22,392 nt of DNA from a virus. Made by a program: the position numbers and the translations under genes. Where the stretch lies: positions 1 to 22,392 of IMG/VR virus record IMGVR_UViG_3300042429_001131; one strand, given 5' to 3'. Shown here in pieces: positions 6,614 to 14,220 of the stretch (position 1 is the first letter of the stretch; every line of letters begins with the position of its first letter). The notes below the pieces were generated by a model. It did no database searches, was not told the DNA's origin, and worked only from the letters and a program-made list of their open reading frames with translations.

Positions 6614-7524
6614 GCAATCCTTGGACAGAACGTTACAGACCACAGACGCTAGACGATTTAATGGTGGATGATACCACCAGAAAAATCATTGAAGATTTTG
6701 GCAAAGATGTTCCAAATCTATTATTGACGGGGGTTTGTGGTGTTGGTAAGACAACCTTGGCTAAAATATTGGCAAAGGATATCCTGAATTGTGATTATCT
6801 TTATATCAATGCTTCGGATGAGAATGGGGTGGACACAATCAGGGACAAAGTTATCGGGTTCTCTCAAACGAAGAGTTTTGATGGGGGATTGAAAATCGTC
6901 ATTTTGGATGAGGCTGATTATCTCTCAAAAAGTTCCATGGCTATCTTGAGGAATGTGATGGAATCCTATTCATCCACCACACGCTTCATCCTCACAGGCA
7001 ATTACAAACATCGCATCATTCCCGCCCTACAATCGCGTTGCCAGAGTCTCACACTTCATACATCCCTGAGAGATGTCACCCGTAGGTGTCTGGAGATTCT
7101 TAAAAAAGAAAATGTTGAGATTCCGAATGAACAAAAGAAACCTTTGGTTGCTCTGATCAAAAGCCATTATCCTGATATCAGGAAATGTATCAACGAATTG
7201 GAAAAATATTCCAATTCGGGGATTCTCTCCATTGAGACGAAAAAAGACACTAATCAGGTGATGGATTTGATATATGTAAATCTCCAATCGGGAGATACCC
7301 TGAAAACCCGCAAATTCCTGATTGAGAATGAGGAATTATTTGATTCTGACCATGAATCACTTTTGAAAGACCTATTGAATTATTTCTATGATCTCTCCAT
7401 AGATGATACCATGAAAAAACAGGCTATCCTTATCATTGCGGAGAGCCTGTTTAAGATGATTTCCGTAACGGACAGAGAGATTTGTGCTATTGCTTGCTTA
7501 CTACAGCTTGAGGAATTGTTTTAA
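6610..7524 (+). CDS. Clamp-loader ATPase subunit (T4 gp44 / RFC small-subunit-like)
   Basis: A 304-aa AAA+ protein that would load the sliding clamp onto primer-template DNA for phage replication and, in T4, for late transcription. Residues 5-11 (WTERYRP) are the RFC box; 41-49 (GVCGVGKTT) are Walker A; 100-103 (DEAD) Walker B; T129-G-N131 sensor 1; S142-R-C144 the arginine-finger SRC motif. T4 gp44 is 319 aa. The partner gp62 is not visible next door. It is the last gene of the operon starting at 4752, sharing ATGA with the sugar nucleotidyltransferase, which is an unusual neighbour for a replication gene. Its TAA stop overlaps the stop codon of the opposite-strand gene at 7521. Confidence 0.93.
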   Translation: MSNPWTERYRPQTLDDLMVDDTTRKIIEDFGKDVPNLLLTGVCGVGKTTLAKILAKDILNCDYLYINASDENGVDTIRDKVIGFSQTKSFDGGLKIVILDEADYLSKSSMAILRNVMESYSSTTRFILTGNYKHRIIPALQSRCQSLTLHTSLRDVTRRCLEILKKENVEIPNEQKKPLVALIKSHYPDIRKCINELEKYSNSGILSIETKKDTNQVMDLIYVNLQSGDTLKTRKFLIENEELFDSDHESLLKDLLNYFYDLSIDDTMKKQAILIIAESLFKMISVTDREICAIACLLQLEELF

Positions 7525-8186
7525 CGATCCCAAAACATTTTATCCAAGTCTTCTTCCTGTTCGGGAGCAGCATATTTGGCAAAGGGGTCTTTCCGCACCT
7601 TACCTTTACGGGGATTGGCAGTTGGTTGTGCTTTAGGCTTCTTTTTGATTGCTTTTTTATAAGAATAATCCACGGGATTTTCCGGCTCATCTTCATCAGG
7701 CTCCGGTTTAGACGCTTGCTGTTTGGGTAATGGGGGCGGGGTTGCACCAGATTGTTGTGGTAACGGAGGTGGTGTTGCACCGCTTACGCTTTTCTTGAGT
7801 TGTCCCAGAGCAGCATTGATACCAGACACGATTTCAATGTTACCAATGTCCAGACCAAGCTTTTTGATATCATTTTTGATATCAGCAACAAACGAGTCAA
7901 TACGTTTGTCAATATTCTTTTGAAGATACTGGACTTTGGCATTATGACCGGAAACCATACCTTCTCCAGCGGATCGTTGACCTTGTTGGGATAATTCTTT
8001 ACCTTTTTCTTTACCAGCCATCGTCAGAGCAGAACCAGCAGCTTGTTGAAAGCCACCTTTGATTTGTTGCCCCACACCTTTGGCGGAACCCAAAGCTTCG
8101 GCTCCCCGTGCCTTGAGACGATCCATCCATCCTTCCTCAAGAAGTTCTTCCAAATTGCGCTGATCGTTGTTATTATATTGTGCCAT
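7521..8186 (-). CDS. 221-aa probable internal head/virion protein
   Basis: No family is recognised with certainty. Residues 12-20 (NLEELLEEG) give a short acidic helix with L-L-E that could be a gp21-type cleavage site, followed by basic/Gly-Ala residues (D-R-L-K-A-R-G-A-E-A-L-G). Residues 40-130 are helical with alternating Gln, Lys and Asp. Residues about 138-165 contain two copies of G-A-T-P-P-P-L-P-x-Q, a proline-rich linker. The C-terminus is basic then acidic (P-K, then E-E-D-L-D-K-M-F-W-D-R). No catalytic motif or membrane segment is seen. The gene is in a minus-strand pair with the 184-aa protein, whose stop codon forms part of this gene's TTAAATA box, and it lies tail to tail with the clamp loader. 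A packaged or head-decoration protein is the best guess. Confidence 0.65.
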   Translation of the reverse strand: MAQYNNNDQRNLEELLEEGWMDRLKARGAEALGSAKGVGQQIKGGFQQAAGSALTMAGKEKGKELSQQGQRSAGEGMVSGHNAKVQYLQKNIDKRIDSFVADIKNDIKKLGLDIGNIEIVSGINAALGQLKKSVSGATPPPLPQQSGATPPPLPKQQASKPEPDEDEPENPVDYSYKKAIKKKPKAQPTANPRKGKVRKDPFAKYAAPEQEEDLDKMFWDR

Positions 8187-8191
8187 AATGT

Positions 8192-8197
8192 TATTTA
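8192..8197 (-). promoter_or_regulatory. YTAAATA box of the 221-aa gene
   Basis: Minus-strand TTAAATA, ACATT, ATG (8186). Its TAA (8197-8195) is the stop codon of the upstream 184-aa gene. Confidence 0.6.
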
Positions 8198-8749
8198 AGC
8201 TTTTCTGGATTCCATATAGATATCGGCAAGTTCCTTAGTATAGTCCCAAGCCTTGGATTCTCCCGCCAATTTCAGATCGGTGGGGGTATTCTTACCATTT
8301 CCCTTGTCAGTGACGTTGGTGATGATCTTCGGATCAATTTTTAAGGGCTTGGGCTTGATAATGACCGTATCCTTGCGCTTGAATTGATCGGGAACTGGAA
8401 TTCCTGCGCTCACATCCACCATATCAACCATATCGGGACAGACAACCACTCTACCATAAGTTCTACCGCCACCATGATCGGCAGCAATGGTGAGAACGAT
8501 CTGTGATGCTGGTTTGAATTGATTTCCAATGGAATATCCTGATTGCTTGTCTCCAACTTGGACGACTTTGATGTTCAATCCGCAAGTCGCCAATTCATCC
8601 ACTTCATTTTTCAAAGGGGTTGGCATATACTTGTATGTTTCGGTGTTTTTATAACCATCACGAAATTTTACTATATCGCCCGGCAAAAAACCTCCCGCTT
8701 CAGAACGCTGAATCACACTCTCATACACAAAATCAAATTTCTTACCCAT
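8195..8749 (-). CDS. 184-aa probable virion protein with FDxVYES N-terminus
   Basis: The N-terminus reads MGKKFDFVYESVI, then R-x-x-x-G-G-F-L-P-G-D-I-V-K-F, a layout I associate with conserved structural proteins of large T4-like phages, though I cannot give a function. Residues about 25-150 are strand-rich (I-K-V-V-Q-V, Q-I-V-L-T-I-A, G-R-V-V-V-C-P). The last 50 residues are basic then helical. The Y-E-S stretch at the N-terminus resembles a capsid-targeting peptide with V-Y-E as a possible protease site. The start is fixed by CTAAATA 5 nt upstream. It is followed directly by the 221-aa gene. The upstream gene, 23 bp away, is a homing endonuclease, so this pair may have been split by that insertion. 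Confidence 0.68.
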   Translation of the reverse strand: MGKKFDFVYESVIQRSEAGGFLPGDIVKFRDGYKNTETYKYMPTPLKNEVDELATCGLNIKVVQVGDKQSGYSIGNQFKPASQIVLTIAADHGGGRTYGRVVVCPDMVDMVDVSAGIPVPDQFKRKDTVIIKPKPLKIDPKIITNVTDKGNGKNTPTDLKLAGESKAWDYTKELADIYMESRKA

Positions 8750-8754
8750 ATTAT

Positions 8755-8760
8755 TATTTA
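8755..8760 (-). promoter_or_regulatory. YTAAATA box of the 184-aa gene
   Basis: Minus-strand CTAAATA, ATAAT, ATG (8749). A second TAAATA at 8774-8779, overlapping the stop codon of the homing endonuclease, is 24 nt from the ATG. Confidence 0.6.
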
Positions 8761-8772
8761 GCTATATACAGA

Positions 8773-9687
8773 CTATTTACCCATTTCCTCCAATCTTTTT
8801 ATTCTATTATTCTTTCTAGCTTGTAACATTTTAATTTTTTGTTCCTCTGAGATTCCTCTATTTTTAGCGGATATTCTCATTTTTTCTTTAGATTCCTCCG
8901 ACATTTTCTTACCTTTTTGAGATTCTCCTATTTTTCTTTTATGTTCTTCGGTATGTTTCCTCCCCATTATTTTTTGTCTATGCTCTTCTGTCCATTTTTT
9001 ACCCAAACGGGCTTTTCTCGCCTTTTCAGCATGTTCGGGCGATAATTTTCTACCCCTAAGCTTATTTTTATGTTCTTCGGAAAGTTTTTTTCCCATATTA
9101 GCTTGTCTCAATTTTTCTATGGTTTCTGGCGATTTAACTCTTCCAGTGTGTAATATTCTCAATTTTTCTTTTGTTTCATCAGAATGTTTCTTACCTATGT
9201 TAGCTTGTCGAACCTTTTCTTTATGTTCTTCTGTTAATTTTTTACCTAATTGTGCTTGTCTCATCTTTTTTTTAGTTTCTTCAGAAAACGTTCTACCCAA
9301 TAATGATTGTCTAATATTTTCTCTGTGTTTATCTGATAAAGGCTTACCACCAGTATCCGTTGAATACTCACATATATTATATCCTTTATCATGATTAGTA
9401 GATTCAAATAATTTGATGTAGTATGATTCCCTATCAAGTAACCGATCATTATCACCAACACCATCAAAATTTTCAAAAATCTCTAAAATCTCAACTGAGA
9501 AATTCTCCCAACCATGTTTTGTTATAGCATTCTGTAAGCGATATTTATTAGTGGTAAATTTAGCACAATTTTTGTGTCTATTAATTCTTTTATATAAATT
9601 AGTAGCTTTGCCGATATACACCTTGCCATTGTTATTACAGATTAATTTGTATATTCCCGCCGATTCTGGATATTCTCTTACTCTCAT
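8773..9687 (-). CDS. Free-standing GIY-YIG homing endonuclease with NUMOD3 repeats
   Basis: A 304-aa mobile endonuclease. G11-I-Y13 and Y24-I-G26 give the GIY-YIG core, R34 fits the catalytic arginine and E87 (L-D-R-E-S-Y-Y-I) the metal-binding glutamate. From about residue 112 to the end there are about eleven copies of a NUMOD3-like DNA-binding module (G-K-K-x-S-E-E-H-K-x-K-x-R) of 13-17 residues. This is the layout of T4 Seg endonucleases, but with more modules than usual. It cuts intron- or endonuclease-free alleles and so spreads its own gene. No intron is evident. The sequence is more AT-rich than its neighbours, which fits transfer. It has a late-type CTAAATA box 5 nt before the ATG. 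Confidence 0.95.
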   Translation of the reverse strand: MRVREYPESAGIYKLICNNNGKVYIGKATNLYKRINRHKNCAKFTTNKYRLQNAITKHGWENFSVEILEIFENFDGVGDNDRLLDRESYYIKLFESTNHDKGYNICEYSTDTGGKPLSDKHRENIRQSLLGRTFSEETKKKMRQAQLGKKLTEEHKEKVRQANIGKKHSDETKEKLRILHTGRVKSPETIEKLRQANMGKKLSEEHKNKLRGRKLSPEHAEKARKARLGKKWTEEHRQKIMGRKHTEEHKRKIGESQKGKKMSEESKEKMRISAKNRGISEEQKIKMLQARKNNRIKRLEEMGK

Positions 9688-9692
9688 GTATA

Positions 9693-9698
9693 TATTTA
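9693..9698 (-). promoter_or_regulatory. YTAAATA box of the homing-endonuclease gene
   Basis: Minus-strand CTAAATA, TATAC, ATG (9687). It is at one end of the divergent gap 9688-9801. Confidence 0.55.
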
Positions 9699-9790
9699 GT
9701 CATAATATCAATTTTATCTATCCACCAATCATATTACCCCTTATTACTAATTCATAAATTATCATAAAACACAAATTTAGTCATTTACTC

Positions 9791-9796
9791 TAAATA
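9791..9796 (+). promoter_or_regulatory. YTAAATA box of the 602-aa virion gene
   Basis: CTAAATA, TTAAC, ATG (9802), on the plus strand at the other end of the divergent gap. Confidence 0.6.
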
Positions 9797-9801
9797 TTAA
9801 C

Positions 9802-11610
9802 ATGAAATTCGATGATCTATATAATTTGGCACTGGAAGCAAAGGACGCTCGTGGAGGAAATGCGTATTTTAGGGCGCAACAAAATATAGGACCACAGAAT
9901 ATCAGTGGGCAACAAGCTGGTATTACAGCCGATGGGGGAGTTGCTGGTGCATCCTCTTCCGGTGGGTATTCTGCCAGTCCTGTAGGTAAAGTGGATAACT
10001 TTGAAAAACAAAAACCAATAGATCAGATGAAAAAATATCTTTTCGATCCATCCAAAGTCAAAGGTGATGGTCTGAGAGATACATATGAGTTGGAAGCTGA
10101 AAATAAAAAACGGATGAGAAATGCGTTTTCCTTGCTTTTCAATTCCAAGAATTTCTTTTCAGAATTTAAAAATATTTATAAAAATTACCTTACAAGAGAT
10201 AGCATTTCACTGGCAGATGAGAAAGAATGGAATCGTCTGAAAGACGAAGTGAATGCCAGAGCATCCAAAACAACACAATTTCGTTCAGAACTGGATGGTG
10301 TGAACAAGTTACTTGCCGATGCTGAAAACGCTGGGATGAAAATATCCGAAATACAAGCATATATTAAAAGTTTAAAAGCGAAGAAATCGGGAACAAAAAA
10401 CAAGGAACGAAGAGATAGCTTGCAAGATGAAATAGATTCTGCTGAAATCGATATCAGCAATCTCAAGAATTCCGCGAAAATGTCCAGTATTGATGGGTAT
10501 CGGAAGCAATCCAAAAAGGCGAAGGATGCATTGGTGTCGGAAACCGAAAGGGAAATGATTGCTAGAGATGCCCTCACTGAAATTGAAAATAAAATAAGCT
10601 CCGTCACAGCAAATAATAAAAAATCAAGTGATAATGTCATCATGTTGGTGAAGAAACTTATTAAAAACAAAGCAGAAGGGTTGCTTGATCGCTACATGAT
10701 TGAAAACAACATCTCCGATGAGGAGATTGATTCCAAAAACGTGGATTTCGCCAATGTTCCACAAGACCTCGTATCCAAATTGAAATTGCTTAAAGAATTA
10801 ACAACCGATGACAACCCGATTTTCGCTTTCATAGATTACCATGACGAGGAATTTGGGAAAAGGTTGGAAGAATTTGATGATAAATTACTGAACACCAATA
10901 TCAACATTGGATCAATGAGAATGTTTGATAAATTACCAGCCAAAATTCTTGGAAAATACTTCTCCAGTGTTGCTGGAACTGGAATGGAGCGTAAAGTGAT
11001 TCCTCTGGAAAATCTAGATGCTGATACTGGTTATTTGGCAATCGATTCTTTCATCAAGAAATTGGAACAGATTAACACCAAAGAACAGTGGGAAGCTGCA
11101 AAACCGGAGTTGAAGAAACTTGTCAAGGATTTGCCGCTCAAGAAACCATCCAAAGATGTTGTCCTTTCAAGACTCAAGGGATTTTGGTCGGTGTCAAGAA
11201 GTGGTGCCAATAGCGCAAAGCAATTGCTGACCACGTTGCAACAAATGAGAAATGAGGAAATGGTGAATGAATCCTTTGATGAATTGGCAAACAAATACGC
11301 GTCATCCTTCAATGTTGATATCAACGATTTCATGATCGATCTTCAGGAAGTTGCAGTGTTTTTAGAAAAATCGAAGAAATGCACCAAGGTTACTCAAAAA
11401 GCATCCAGTGATCGTAAGGGTAAAAAATATACTAAGTGTGTAAAAGACCCTGATGGTTCTGGTTATAAAAGAATCCATTTTGGACAAAAGGGTGTGAAAG
11501 CAACTGGTGATAGTGGAAACACCGATAGAAAGAAAGCGTTTCGAGCAAGACATGGTTGTGATAAAGCAAAACCCGGAACTCCAAAAGCTGAAAGCTGTAA
11601 GAATTGGTAA
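9802..11610 (+). CDS. 602-aa coiled-coil virion-associated protein
   Basis: Unrecognised as a whole. Residues 1-12 (MKFDDLYNLALE) share the F-D-x-L-Y pattern seen in other proteins here. Residues 20-65 are a Gly/Ser/Ala/Gln-rich linker. Residues about 90-300 are helical and highly charged, with likely coiled coil at 145-290. Residues 300-525 are mixed helical. The C-terminus (526-602) is a distinct basic domain with four Cys (C527, C546, C586, C599) and the motif F-G-Q-K-G, then R-K-K-A-F-R-A-R-H-G-C and a K-P-G-T-P-K-x-x-x-C-K-N-W ending. Similar tails occur in proteins of large phages and other large viruses; a nucleic-acid or metal role is possible. The stop directly abuts the gp25 start. 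A packaged or baseplate-hub protein is possible. Confidence 0.7.
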   Translation: MKFDDLYNLALEAKDARGGNAYFRAQQNIGPQNISGQQAGITADGGVAGASSSGGYSASPVGKVDNFEKQKPIDQMKKYLFDPSKVKGDGLRDTYELEAENKKRMRNAFSLLFNSKNFFSEFKNIYKNYLTRDSISLADEKEWNRLKDEVNARASKTTQFRSELDGVNKLLADAENAGMKISEIQAYIKSLKAKKSGTKNKERRDSLQDEIDSAEIDISNLKNSAKMSSIDGYRKQSKKAKDALVSETEREMIARDALTEIENKISSVTANNKKSSDNVIMLVKKLIKNKAEGLLDRYMIENNISDEEIDSKNVDFANVPQDLVSKLKLLKELTTDDNPIFAFIDYHDEEFGKRLEEFDDKLLNTNINIGSMRMFDKLPAKILGKYFSSVAGTGMERKVIPLENLDADTGYLAIDSFIKKLEQINTKEQWEAAKPELKKLVKDLPLKKPSKDVVLSRLKGFWSVSRSGANSAKQLLTTLQQMRNEEMVNESFDELANKYASSFNVDINDFMIDLQEVAVFLEKSKKCTKVTQKASSDRKGKKYTKCVKDPDGSGYKRIHFGQKGVKATGDSGNTDRKKAFRARHGCDKAKPGTPKAESCKNW

Positions 11611-12096
11611 ATGAACATCAAAATCAAATCACTCCAAGCATCCAAGATTGACGAAGCATCTCTGAAACAAGATTATTTGTATAAAGATGTGTCGTTTGAT
11701 CTGGAACCGTCATATTCTTTCAACAACCAACTCAACCGTAAAGAGCAATTGAAAGATATTCAAGCTATTTTCGATGTGGAAGCCATCAAGACAAGCATTT
11801 CCAACGCATTCCTGACATCTCCCGGTCAAAAGATACTCAATCCGACCTTTGGTATTGATCTGAGACGCTATCTGTTTGAACCCGTGGATGAATTCACAGC
11901 GGAAGACATTCAGGATGACATTGAAAGGAAATTACCCCGTTCGGAACCACGCATTGTCGTGAGAAACGTGAGCGTTGTGGGTAATGAGGATTTACAGGAA
12001 TATGATGTGTCTCTGCAAATTGATGTCCCGTCTCTGGGTGTTAAGGGACTTTCCCTGAAATCGAAGTTGAATTCCACAGGTTATTCAATTATTTGA
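11611..12096 (+). CDS. Baseplate wedge subunit, gp25-like
   Basis: A 161-aa protein of the GPW/gp25 family (T4 gp25 is 132 aa). In contractile tails gp25 anchors the first sheath ring and forms the core of the baseplate wedge with gp6. Residues about 50-150 carry the family pattern: a helix A-I-x-x-S-I-x-N-x-F-L-T, then P-G-x-K-I-L-N-P-x-F-G-I-D-L-R-R-Y-L-F-E-P, and a strand-rich end with P-R-I-V-V. The first 45 residues are an extra extension. The ATG follows the stop of the 602-aa gene with no gap and no Shine-Dalgarno sequence, so it is probably co-translated. The next wedge gene, gp6, follows after 306 bp. Confidence 0.9.
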   Translation: MNIKIKSLQASKIDEASLKQDYLYKDVSFDLEPSYSFNNQLNRKEQLKDIQAIFDVEAIKTSISNAFLTSPGQKILNPTFGIDLRRYLFEPVDEFTAEDIQDDIERKLPRSEPRIVVRNVSVVGNEDLQEYDVSLQIDVPSLGVKGLSLKSKLNSTGYSII

Positions 12097-12331
12097 ATTG
12101 TTTTGGGGATTGATTGAGGCGACCGATCACAACCCGTAGCCACAGAACACAAAATTGCCAAAGAACCACACCATCCTTTGCTTGGGATCGACATATTGTA
12201 AATAAATGTGTTTGTCGCGTCTCATTAACATCGTATAATGTGTTATACCATAGTGTTCGGCTCATAGTGATGTCGATCATTAATTCATAAATGTGGACGT
12301 TGGCAATTTTTATCAGAGATTCATTTTTCAT
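12089..12331 (-). CDS. Candidate small ORF between gp25 and gp6 genes (opposite strand)
   Basis: This 306-bp gap is the only stretch over 300 bp without a well-supported gene. It holds an 80-aa minus-strand frame beginning 6 nt after a strong sigma70-like -10. Residues 1-40 (M-K-N-E-S-L-I-K-I-A-N-V-H) look like normal protein; the rest looks odd. A second frame, 12127-12225, encodes 32 aa with Y-V-D-P-K-Q-R-M-V-W-F-F-G-N, which also looks protein-like. A frameshift joining the two, two tiny genes, or an RNA product are all possible. The 3' end overlaps gp25 by 8 bp. Confidence 0.3.
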   Translation of the reverse strand: MKNESLIKIANVHIYELMIDITMSRTLWYNTLYDVNETRQTHLFTICRSQAKDGVVLWQFCVLWLRVVIGRLNQSPKQFK

Positions 12332-12337
12332 ACCCGC

Positions 12338-12365
12338 ATTATATCCTATTTTTTAAAGAAGTCAA
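12338..12365 (-). promoter_or_regulatory. Sigma70-type promoter in the gp25-gp6 gap
   Basis: Minus strand: TTGACT (12365-12360), 16-nt spacer, TATAAT (12343-12338), a perfect -10 and a 5/6 -35. The expected start site falls on or next to the ATG at 12331, so the transcript is nearly leaderless or non-coding. It runs against the surrounding late genes. Confidence 0.6.
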
Positions 12366-12390
12366 TCTTGGAGATATTCAGCTTCACCAT

Positions 12391-12396
12391 TAAATA
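12391..12396 (+). promoter_or_regulatory. YTAAATA box of the gp6-like gene
   Basis: TTAAATA, ATTCTG, ATG (12403), on the plus strand. Confidence 0.6.
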
Positions 12397-12402
12397 ATTC
12401 TG

Positions 12403-14211
12403 ATGAGCGAATCACTTGAATATAATTTACCCAAAAATGCGTATATCAACTTCGACGCACTTTCCCTGAAAGATTTCATCATCCAACGGTTGAATGAGAA
12501 TCCCAAATTCACGGATCAGAACTATGAGGGGAGCAATTTGGCTTCTTTCATTGATATCATCGCTTACAGCTACCACACCCTGCTTTTCTATTTGAACCAG
12601 ACAGGATCAGAAGCATTATTCTCCCAAACATCACTCTATGAGAATATGAACAAGATCGTGAACCTTGTGGGATACAATCCTACGGGTAAGCAAACGTCCC
12701 TTGTTCCCGTCACTTGCATCGCCAGTGCCTCCCTAGCGGCAGGGAACTACACTCTCCGCAAGTATTCCTATTTCCTTGTCAATAACATCCAATACACCGT
12801 CCTTAACGATTTCTCCTTTGAGAAAACCACAAGCGGATCGGAGAAAATCGATTCCATTGAAAACAATCTCATTCTCTATCAGGGAACCGTTCAGGAATAT
12901 CCAATTTACACGGCGGAAGGTAAGGAATTTGAAACCTTTCCAGTTGTCGTTGATAATCTGGTGGATGAGAACGATGACCGTTTCATTGCCCATGGAACTC
13001 TCAGTGTTTATGTGAAAGAAATCGGAGATGCCACTTGGTATGAATGGGAAGAGATTGACAACCTGTTCCTCACTCCCGATTCCGATAGATACTATTCGGT
13101 TCGTCTCAATGAGAATGGTCATTATGAACTCAAATTCGGTAATGATGTGTTTGGTAAGAAACTTGCCGAAGGGGATCAAGTTGCCGTCTATTATATCCTG
13201 AGTGATAATAACAAGGGTATTATCAGCAAGAATGTCATCAATGGTAATAAATTATTCAATTTCAACACTTCCCAATTCACAGCAATCTACAATGATGTGA
13301 TTACCGTTGATCCTTCGTCCATCATTGACCTGACAAACAACGCCACCCTGAATTTCTCCAATACCGCCAATTCCACGGCAATTTCCGATGGGGAGACGGT
13401 GGATCAGATTCGTCAAAATGTTCCCAAGTATCTTAGTTCCCAGCTTAGGCTTGTGACAGAGGTGGATTATGACACATATCTTACCAAAAACCTTTCCAAT
13501 GTGCTGCAATCGGTGGAAGTGGTGAACAACAAGAGATTCATTGATGAATATATTGATTATTTCTATAGTATCTGTGTTGACCCCAACAAATCCAATCGGG
13601 TTATATTGAATCAGGTCAATTTCGCGGATTCCTGCGACTTCAACAACGTGAACATCTTCGTGGTTCCCAAGTTTGTCGTCCAAACGGATGCTGAGTATCC
13701 CCCATTCCTTTCAAACAGTCTGAAAAACCTCATCATTGACTCCACATCTGATAAAAAGATGCTCAGTCATGAAGTTGTTCCCCGTGATCCGATCTACACA
13801 GCCTTTGATATTGGATATTCGGCTCAAGCTGCCGATAAGGATGTGTATTTGACATCCAAATTGGAAATCGTTCGCACTTCCAATTCCAAGATCAACAAAG
13901 AGAACCTGAAAAAGCGGATTATTAATATTATTCTGGATTTCTTCAATCCTCTCAACAATTCTCTGGGACAAAGGCTTGATCTTTCGTCCCTGACTTCCAC
14001 AATTCTTGGATTGGAAGGTGTTGACAAGATCAGAACCAGTAATGGGAATGAGATATTCAATGGAATATCATTCATAAGTTGGAATCCTGTCTATGAGGGG
14101 GTGGATGAAGAGTTCGTAAACCAAACCACAACACTCCCATTTTTCAAATTCCCCTATTTTTATAGACCACAAACAATCGGAGATAGAATACTCATTACAG
14201 ATAGTGAATAA
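12403..14211 (+). CDS. Baseplate wedge subunit, gp6-like (baseplate J family)
   Basis: A 602-aa protein (T4 gp6 is 660 aa). In T4, gp6 dimers form the inner ring of the baseplate with gp25 and gp53. Residues about 40-100 contain D-Q-N-Y-E-G-S-N-L, L-L-F-Y-L-N-Q and L-V-G-Y-N-P-T-G-K-Q-T-S, the usual N-terminal pattern of this family. Residues about 245-275 have Y-E-L-K-F-G-N-D-V-F-G-K-K-L followed by G-D-Q-V, the 'FGDGxxGxxP'-like region of gpJ-type proteins. Residues about 335-370 (E-T-V-D-Q-I-R-Q-N-V-P-K-Y-L, L-V-T-E-V-D-Y) are typical of the central domain. It follows gp25 as in T4 and is followed tail to tail by the ADP-ribosyltransferase-like gene, 9 bp away. Confidence 0.9.
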   Translation: MSESLEYNLPKNAYINFDALSLKDFIIQRLNENPKFTDQNYEGSNLASFIDIIAYSYHTLLFYLNQTGSEALFSQTSLYENMNKIVNLVGYNPTGKQTSLVPVTCIASASLAAGNYTLRKYSYFLVNNIQYTVLNDFSFEKTTSGSEKIDSIENNLILYQGTVQEYPIYTAEGKEFETFPVVVDNLVDENDDRFIAHGTLSVYVKEIGDATWYEWEEIDNLFLTPDSDRYYSVRLNENGHYELKFGNDVFGKKLAEGDQVAVYYILSDNNKGIISKNVINGNKLFNFNTSQFTAIYNDVITVDPSSIIDLTNNATLNFSNTANSTAISDGETVDQIRQNVPKYLSSQLRLVTEVDYDTYLTKNLSNVLQSVEVVNNKRFIDEYIDYFYSICVDPNKSNRVILNQVNFADSCDFNNVNIFVVPKFVVQTDAEYPPFLSNSLKNLIIDSTSDKKMLSHEVVPRDPIYTAFDIGYSAQAADKDVYLTSKLEIVRTSNSKINKENLKKRIINIILDFFNPLNNSLGQRLDLSSLTSTILGLEGVDKIRTSNGNEIFNGISFISWNPVYEGVDEEFVNQTTTLPFFKFPYFYRPQTIGDRILITDSE

Positions 14212-14220
14212 TTGGGAAAT

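Noticed and set aside
7521-7524. TTAA shared by two opposing stop codons, considered as a terminator or regulatory site
   Set aside because: It is only a compact convergent overlap; no hairpin or T-tract is visible around it.
8774-8779. Second TAAATA upstream of the 184-aa gene
   Set aside because: It is 24 nt from the ATG and overlaps the endonuclease stop; it may be a chance match or an extra promoter, so it is not listed as a feature.
12199-12208. TAAATA followed by ATG in the gp25-gp6 gap, plus strand
   Set aside because: The spacer is 1 nt, not 5-6, and the frame stops after about ten codons.
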